The translations under genes and the position numbers were made by a program. 16,342 nucleotides of DNA from AC-52 sp044870295 (GTDB lineage Bacteria; Actinomycetota; UBA4738): positions 1-16,342 of the forward strand of contig JBIOYQ010000098.1 of the NCBI GenBank assembly GCA_044870295.1, given 5' to 3'. The notes under the pieces were generated by a model. That model was not told the origin of the DNA, ran no database searches, and worked only from the letters and a program-made list of their open reading frames with translations. How positions within the stretch are numbered: the first letter of the stretch is position 1; the number at the start of each line of letters is the position of its first letter. Shown one piece after another: positions 12,822-16,342 of this stretch.

Positions 12822-14141
12822 ATGCAGTTCGCCCCGCACACCGACGACGACGTCCAGACCATGCTCGAGGCCTGCGGGCTGGCGTCGCTGGACGACCTGT
12901 TCTCCCACCTGCCGCCGGCGGTTCGGCTCGACCGCGAGCTGTCCATACCCGAAGGACTCTCGGAGATGGAGCTGGTCGCCGAGCTGCGACGGATGGCCGG
13001 GCGCAACCTCCACGCCGACGACCTGGTGTGCTTCGCCGGCGGGGGGGCGTACGACCACTATGTCCCGGCCGTCGTGTGGGCGCTGGCGGGGCGGTCGGAG
13101 CTCTACACCTCGTACACGCCCTACCAGCCCGAGCTGTCCCAGGGCGTCCTCCAGGCCCTGTTCGAATACCAGTCGATGATCTGCGCCTTGACCGGCCTGG
13201 AGGTGTCGAACGCGTCGCTGTACGACGGGCCCACCTCGCTGGTGGAGGCGGTGCACATGGCGGTGGGCGCCACCGGCCGGGCTCGAGTCGTGGTGGCCGG
13301 CGGGGTGGACCGACGCTACGTGGAGACCCTGCAGACGTACGGGGCGGGGGAGCACTTCGGGGTGGACGTGCTCGCGTATCCCAACGACTCGGCGAACGTG
13401 TCGGGCCGCCTCGGGGAGGACGTGGCCGCGGTCGTCGTCCAGCATCCGAACGTGTTCGGAATCCTGGAGCCGGCGCGCGACCTGTTCGCCGCGGCGAGAA
13501 AGGTTGGGGCCCGGGCCATCCACGTCTTCGATCCGCTGGCGCTGGGCATCCTGGCGTCGCCGGGCGAGTTGGGCGCGGACATCGCCGTGGGCGAGGGCCA
13601 GTCCCTCGGCAACCACCTCAACTACGGGGGGCCCTACCTCGGCGTGATCGCCGCGCGAACCCAGGACCTCCGGCGGATGCCCGGGCGGATCGTCGGGGAG
13701 ACGGTGGACGTCGACGGCAAGCGAGGGTTCGTCCTGACGCTCCAGGCCAGGGAACAGCACATCCGTCGAGAGCGGGCCACCTCGAACATCTGCACGAACC
13801 AGACCCTGATGGCGGTGGCCGCCACGGTGTACCTCGCCTGGCTGGGGCCCGATGGCCTGGTGGAGCTCGGTCGGCAGTGCATGGCCAAGGCGCACTACGC
13901 CGCCGAGCGGATCACCGACCTCACCTCGGCGGAGCTGCTGTTTCCGGGGGCGCCGTTCTTCAAGGAGTTCGCGGTGCGCACCCCCGTCGATCCTGACCAG
14001 GTCCAGCGGAGGCTGCTCGCCGCGGGATTCCTGGTGGGGCCGGTCGTGGGCGAGGACGCGCTGCTGGTGTCCGTCACCGAGCGCCGGACCCGGGAGGAGA
14101 TCGACCGGCTGGCGAAGGCCTTGGGGGAGGCGGTCCAGTGA
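12822..14141 (+). CDS. gcvPA: Glycine dehydrogenase (decarboxylating) subunit 1
   Basis: This is the N-terminal-type subunit of the P protein, which decarboxylates glycine and passes the aminomethyl group to lipoyl-GcvH. CFAGGGAYDHYVPAVV, YTSYTPYQPELSQG, LYDGPTSLVEAVHMA and NHLNYGGPYLGVIA are family blocks; 439 residues is the normal length of the split form. It overlaps gcvPB by 4 bases (GTGA), which fits the alpha2beta2 enzyme. The split P protein is common in Firmicutes, Thermus and deep lineages, whereas mycobacteria and streptomycetes use one long GcvP. Confidence 0.96.
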   Translation: MQFAPHTDDDVQTMLEACGLASLDDLFSHLPPAVRLDRELSIPEGLSEMELVAELRRMAGRNLHADDLVCFAGGGAYDHYVPAVVWALAGRSELYTSYTPYQPELSQGVLQALFEYQSMICALTGLEVSNASLYDGPTSLVEAVHMAVGATGRARVVVAGGVDRRYVETLQTYGAGEHFGVDVLAYPNDSANVSGRLGEDVAAVVVQHPNVFGILEPARDLFAAARKVGARAIHVFDPLALGILASPGELGADIAVGEGQSLGNHLNYGGPYLGVIAARTQDLRRMPGRIVGETVDVDGKRGFVLTLQAREQHIRRERATSNICTNQTLMAVAATVYLAWLGPDGLVELGRQCMAKAHYAAERITDLTSAELLFPGAPFFKEFAVRTPVDPDQVQRRLLAAGFLVGPVVGEDALLVSVTERRTREEIDRLAKALGEAVQ

Positions 14142-15607
14142 CCGGAGCTCCCGTTCGCCGCGACGGTCCGCCCATCTCGTTCCGGACGCTGATAGAACGG
14201 TCCCGGCCGGGACGGCGGGCCTGGTCCATGCCCGCCCTGGACGTGCCTGCGGTCGATCCACCGGACGAACACCGACGCGGCTCGCCGCCCGGCCTTCCCG
14301 AGGTGAGCGAGACCGACGTGGTCCGGCACTTCACTCGCCTGTCCCAGATCAACTACGGCGTGGACACGGGGTTCTACCCGTTGGGATCGTGTTCGATGAA
14401 GTACAACCCGAAGGCCGCCGAGACCGTGGCGGCGCTGCCCGGATTCCAGCGCCTGCACCCGCATCAGCCCGAGGAGTCGGTCCAGGGGGCCCTGGAGCTG
14501 TTGTGGCGGTTGGAGCAGGCGCTGTGCGAGATCACCGGGATGGCCCGGTCGACCTTCCAGCCGCCGGCCGGCGCGTCCGGTGAGCTCACCGGGCGGCTCA
14601 TCATGCGGGCCTTCCACACCTCGAATGGCGACGCGCGGTCCAAGATCGTCATCCCGGACTCGTCGCACGGGACCAATCCGGCCAGCGTGACGTTATCCGG
14701 CTACCAGGCCGTACAGGTCCCATCCGACTCGCGGGGGCTGGTCGACGTGGGACAGCTGGAGAAGCTGGTCGATGACGACGTGGCGGGTCTCATGCTCACC
14801 AACCCGAACACGCTCGGCCTGTTCGAGGAGGAGATCGAGGCCATCGCCGGCGTCATGCATCGGGTCGGCGCCCTCCTCTACTACGACGGCGCCAACCTCA
14901 ACGCCATCATCGGGCGGGCCAGGCCGGGGGACATGGGGTTCGACATCGTCCACATGAACACCCACAAGACGTTCGCCACCCCCCACGGTGGGGGAGGGCC
15001 GGGTGCCGGGCCGGTCGCGGTCAACGCTCGGCTCGAGCGGTTCCTGCCGGCACCAGTAGTCGGCCTCGACGAAGAGACCGGCCGGTACTTCTGGGACCAC
15101 GATCGCCCGGCCGCCATCGGCCGCGTGCACGGGTTCCACGGGAATTTCGGCGTGTTGGTACGGGCCTTCGCGTATGTGTTCGGGCACGGACGCGACGGGC
15201 TGCGCGAGGTGGGGGAGCGGGCGGTTCTCAACGCCAACTACCTGGCCTCGCGGGTCAAGGAGGCCTACCCGCTGGCCTTCCCCGGGCGGCCCATGCACGA
15301 GTTCGTGTCGACGGCCAAGCGGTACCGGCCCGGGGGCGTGCGGGCCATGGACATCGCCAAGCGCCTCATCGATCTGGGCTTCCACCCCTCCACGGTCTAC
15401 TTCCCGCTCATCGTGGAGGAAGCCATGATGGTCGAGCCCACCGAGACCGAGTCCAAGGACACCCTGGACGCGTTCGCCGACGCGCTGCTCCAGGTGGCTC
15501 GGGAAGCGGTCGACGATCCCCACCTCCTTCACGAGGCGCCGGTCACCACACCGGTTCGGCGGCTCGACGAGGCCAAGGCCGCCCGAGAGCTCAAGCTGCG
15601 CTGGTAG
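14138..15607 (+). CDS. gcvPB: Glycine dehydrogenase (decarboxylating) subunit 2
   Basis: This is the PLP-binding subunit of the split P protein. The cofactor lysine is Lys277 in HMNTHKTFATPHGGGGPG. Other hallmarks are YPLGSCSMKYNPK (80-92), DSSHGTNPASV (174-184), MLTNPNTLGLFE (219-230) and the C-terminal HPSTVYFP. At 489 residues it is full length. GTG 14138 overlaps the gcvPA stop, so translation is coupled. With gcvPA and the distal gcvH it supplies the P and H components; T and L proteins must come from elsewhere in the genome. Confidence 0.96.
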   Translation: MTGAPVRRDGPPISFRTLIERSRPGRRAWSMPALDVPAVDPPDEHRRGSPPGLPEVSETDVVRHFTRLSQINYGVDTGFYPLGSCSMKYNPKAAETVAALPGFQRLHPHQPEESVQGALELLWRLEQALCEITGMARSTFQPPAGASGELTGRLIMRAFHTSNGDARSKIVIPDSSHGTNPASVTLSGYQAVQVPSDSRGLVDVGQLEKLVDDDVAGLMLTNPNTLGLFEEEIEAIAGVMHRVGALLYYDGANLNAIIGRARPGDMGFDIVHMNTHKTFATPHGGGGPGAGPVAVNARLERFLPAPVVGLDEETGRYFWDHDRPAAIGRVHGFHGNFGVLVRAFAYVFGHGRDGLREVGERAVLNANYLASRVKEAYPLAFPGRPMHEFVSTAKRYRPGGVRAMDIAKRLIDLGFHPSTVYFPLIVEEAMMVEPTETESKDTLDAFADALLQVAREAVDDPHLLHEAPVTTPVRRLDEAKAARELKLRW

Positions 15608-15609
15608 CG

Positions 15610-16200
15610 ATGGAGTTCCGGGACGTCCTCCGGCGCCGGAAGATGGTCAGGACGTTCGAGGATCGTCCCGTCGACACAGCGACCGTCGAGCGCATCCTCG
15701 AGGCCGGTCAGCGCGCGCCCTCCGCCGGCTTCAGCCAGGGGTTCGCGTTCCTCGTGTTCCAAGGGGAGGAAGTGCGGCGGTTCTGGTCCGCGGTGTCCCC
15801 GGAGGCGCGGTGGCCCAGCGAGGGTCTCCGCGGAGCCCACGTGATCGTGGTGCCCCTGGCCGGGAAGCACGTGTACCTCGACCGTTACGCCGAAGAGGAC
15901 AAGGGGTGGGCCGACCGCAACGAGGCCCGGTGGCCCGTGCCGTATTGGACCGTGGACACGGCCTTCGCCGCCATGCTGATCCTGCTGGCGGCGGTGGAGG
16001 AGGGGCTGGGCGCCCTCTTCTTCGGAATGGATCGGGCCGGCTACCAGCGGCTGAGAGAGACGTACGGGGTCCCCGACGAGTGGGAGCCGATCGGTGTCAT
16101 AGCACTGGGGCACCCCGCCGGCAGGGATCCGGTGCAGTCCTCCCGTGACAGTCGTCCTCGCCGGGCGTTGGAGGAGGTCGTTCACCGGGGAGGGTGGTGA
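15610..16200 (+). CDS. Nitroreductase-family flavoprotein
   Basis: This is a predicted FMN-dependent oxidoreductase; the substrate cannot be read from sequence. Conserved elements are RRRKMVRTFEDRPV near the N-terminus (phosphate-binding Arg residues), ILEAGQRAPSAGFSQGFAFLV, the central VDTAFAAMLILLAAVEEG helix with GLGALFFG, and PIGVIALGHPA. The C-terminus ends in an Arg-rich stretch (RDSRPRRALEEVV). At 196 residues it is a normal short member. The ATG lies 2 bases after gcvPB with no clear ribosome-binding site, so it is probably cotranscribed; a functional tie to glycine cleavage is not evident. Confidence 0.88.
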   Translation: MEFRDVLRRRKMVRTFEDRPVDTATVERILEAGQRAPSAGFSQGFAFLVFQGEEVRRFWSAVSPEARWPSEGLRGAHVIVVPLAGKHVYLDRYAEEDKGWADRNEARWPVPYWTVDTAFAAMLILLAAVEEGLGALFFGMDRAGYQRLRETYGVPDEWEPIGVIALGHPAGRDPVQSSRDSRPRRALEEVVHRGGW

Positions 16201-16203
16201 GCC

Positions 16204-16342
16204 GTGCTGGAGAGGCCCTTGGTGGTCCTTGAGGAAGATTACATAACGTCGGTTATAGGCGATCAGGAGAGGACCTGGGCAGATCGGGAGGGGGCACTCG
16301 AGCGTCAGCGTGGGGCGCGGGAGCCTCGGGGCGAACGGCCGT
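16204..16342 (+). CDS. Possible partial ORF running off the right edge
   Basis: GTG 16204, 3 bases after the nitroreductase stop, opens a frame with no stop to the window end (MLERPLVVLEEDYITS at the start, very charged after that). GGGGAGGG (16187-16194) lies 9 bases upstream. Against it, third codon positions are less GC-rich than in the neighbours, especially over 16231-16263, and I recognise no family. The dif-like site lies inside this frame, so one of the two readings may be accidental. Confidence 0.3.
   Translation, partial: MLERPLVVLEEDYITSVIGDQERTWADREGALERQRGAREPRGERP
16236..16263 (-). other. dif-like (XerC/XerD) recombination site candidate
   Basis: On the minus strand the 28 bases read as an 11-bp arm ATCGCCTATAA, a 6-bp centre CCGACG and an 11-bp arm TTATGTAATCT. 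This is exactly the 11+6+11 layout of bacterial dif sites, with inner ATAA and TTAT symmetry. The right arm matches the XerD half-site of B. subtilis dif as I recall it (TTATGTAAACT) at 10 of 11 positions; the left arm matches its XerC half at 7 of 11. The stretch is clearly AT-richer than its surroundings. It could be the chromosomal dif, a mobile-element Xer site, or chance. Confidence 0.4.

Noticed and set aside
12639..14261. 540-codon minus-strand frame opposite gcvPA
   Set aside because: Shadow of the gcvPA coding strand; no motif and biased composition.
1..16342. CRISPR arrays, insertion sequences, transposases, rRNA
   Set aside because: No regularly spaced repeats, transposase motifs or rRNA stretches were seen. 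The only direct repeat noted is the 37-bp edge copy.

Overview
The window is a gene-dense, very GC-rich stretch in which every recognised gene lies on the + strand. Coding sequences use mostly G or C in third codon positions, GTG starts are common, and several -10 boxes sit 6-8 bases before a start codon, which suggests leaderless transcripts. Gene content points to Actinomycetota: a CarD regulator with the conserved Trp at residue 85, a GarA/OdhI-type FHA protein, an FtsR-type MerR regulator, a bifunctional nuclease (DUF151) and a second MerR regulator. The order gcvH - garA - ftsR - nuclease - merR - gcvP matches the Mycobacterium tuberculosis Rv1826-Rv1832 order as I recall it. The split glycine dehydrogenase (gcvPA/gcvPB) argues against the Mycobacterium/Streptomyces core and for a deeper-branching, perhaps uncultured, actinobacterial lineage. 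That placement is inference.

Layout. 1-1286: the 3' part of der, then tRNA-Pro(GGG). The first 37 bases are an out-of-frame exact copy of bases 398-434, so the left edge looks like a mis-joined contig end. 1350-2366: a lipoprotein whose body is seven propeller-like repeats. 2367-3289: a leader region with small coupled ORFs, including a short Cys/His protein, then carD. 3362-7704: pgsA, a GDP-mannose-pyrophosphorylase-like protein with a degenerate phosphomannomutase domain, and an archaeal-type nicotinate phosphoribosyltransferase. 7721-9416: gcvH, garA, ftsR. 9428-11357: a D,D-carboxypeptidase and hpt, which interrupt the conserved order. 11419-12796: bifunctional nuclease, MerR regulator, and a small PD-(D/E)XK-like protein. 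12822-15607: gcvPA and gcvPB. 15610-16200: a nitroreductase-family protein. 16201-16342: the edge, with an open partial ORF and a 28-bp sequence that resembles a Xer/dif recombination site.

How the genes fit together. GcvH, GcvPA and GcvPB are parts of the glycine cleavage system; gcvT and lpd are not in the window. GarA homologues control 2-oxoglutarate and glutamate flux by phosphorylation-dependent binding. FtsR and the second MerR protein are related to regulators of division and growth, and the carboxypeptidase trims peptidoglycan. The cluster therefore joins one-carbon/nitrogen metabolism with growth and envelope control. CarD acts at rRNA-type promoters, and PgsA and the nucleotidyltransferase supply phospholipid and sugar-nucleotide precursors.

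Best leads for something undescribed: the dif-like site near the right edge, the small Cys/His ORF coupled to carD, the PD-(D/E)XK-like protein coupled to the second merR, the 12-bp inverted repeat flanking that merR start, and the catalytically degenerate mutase domain.
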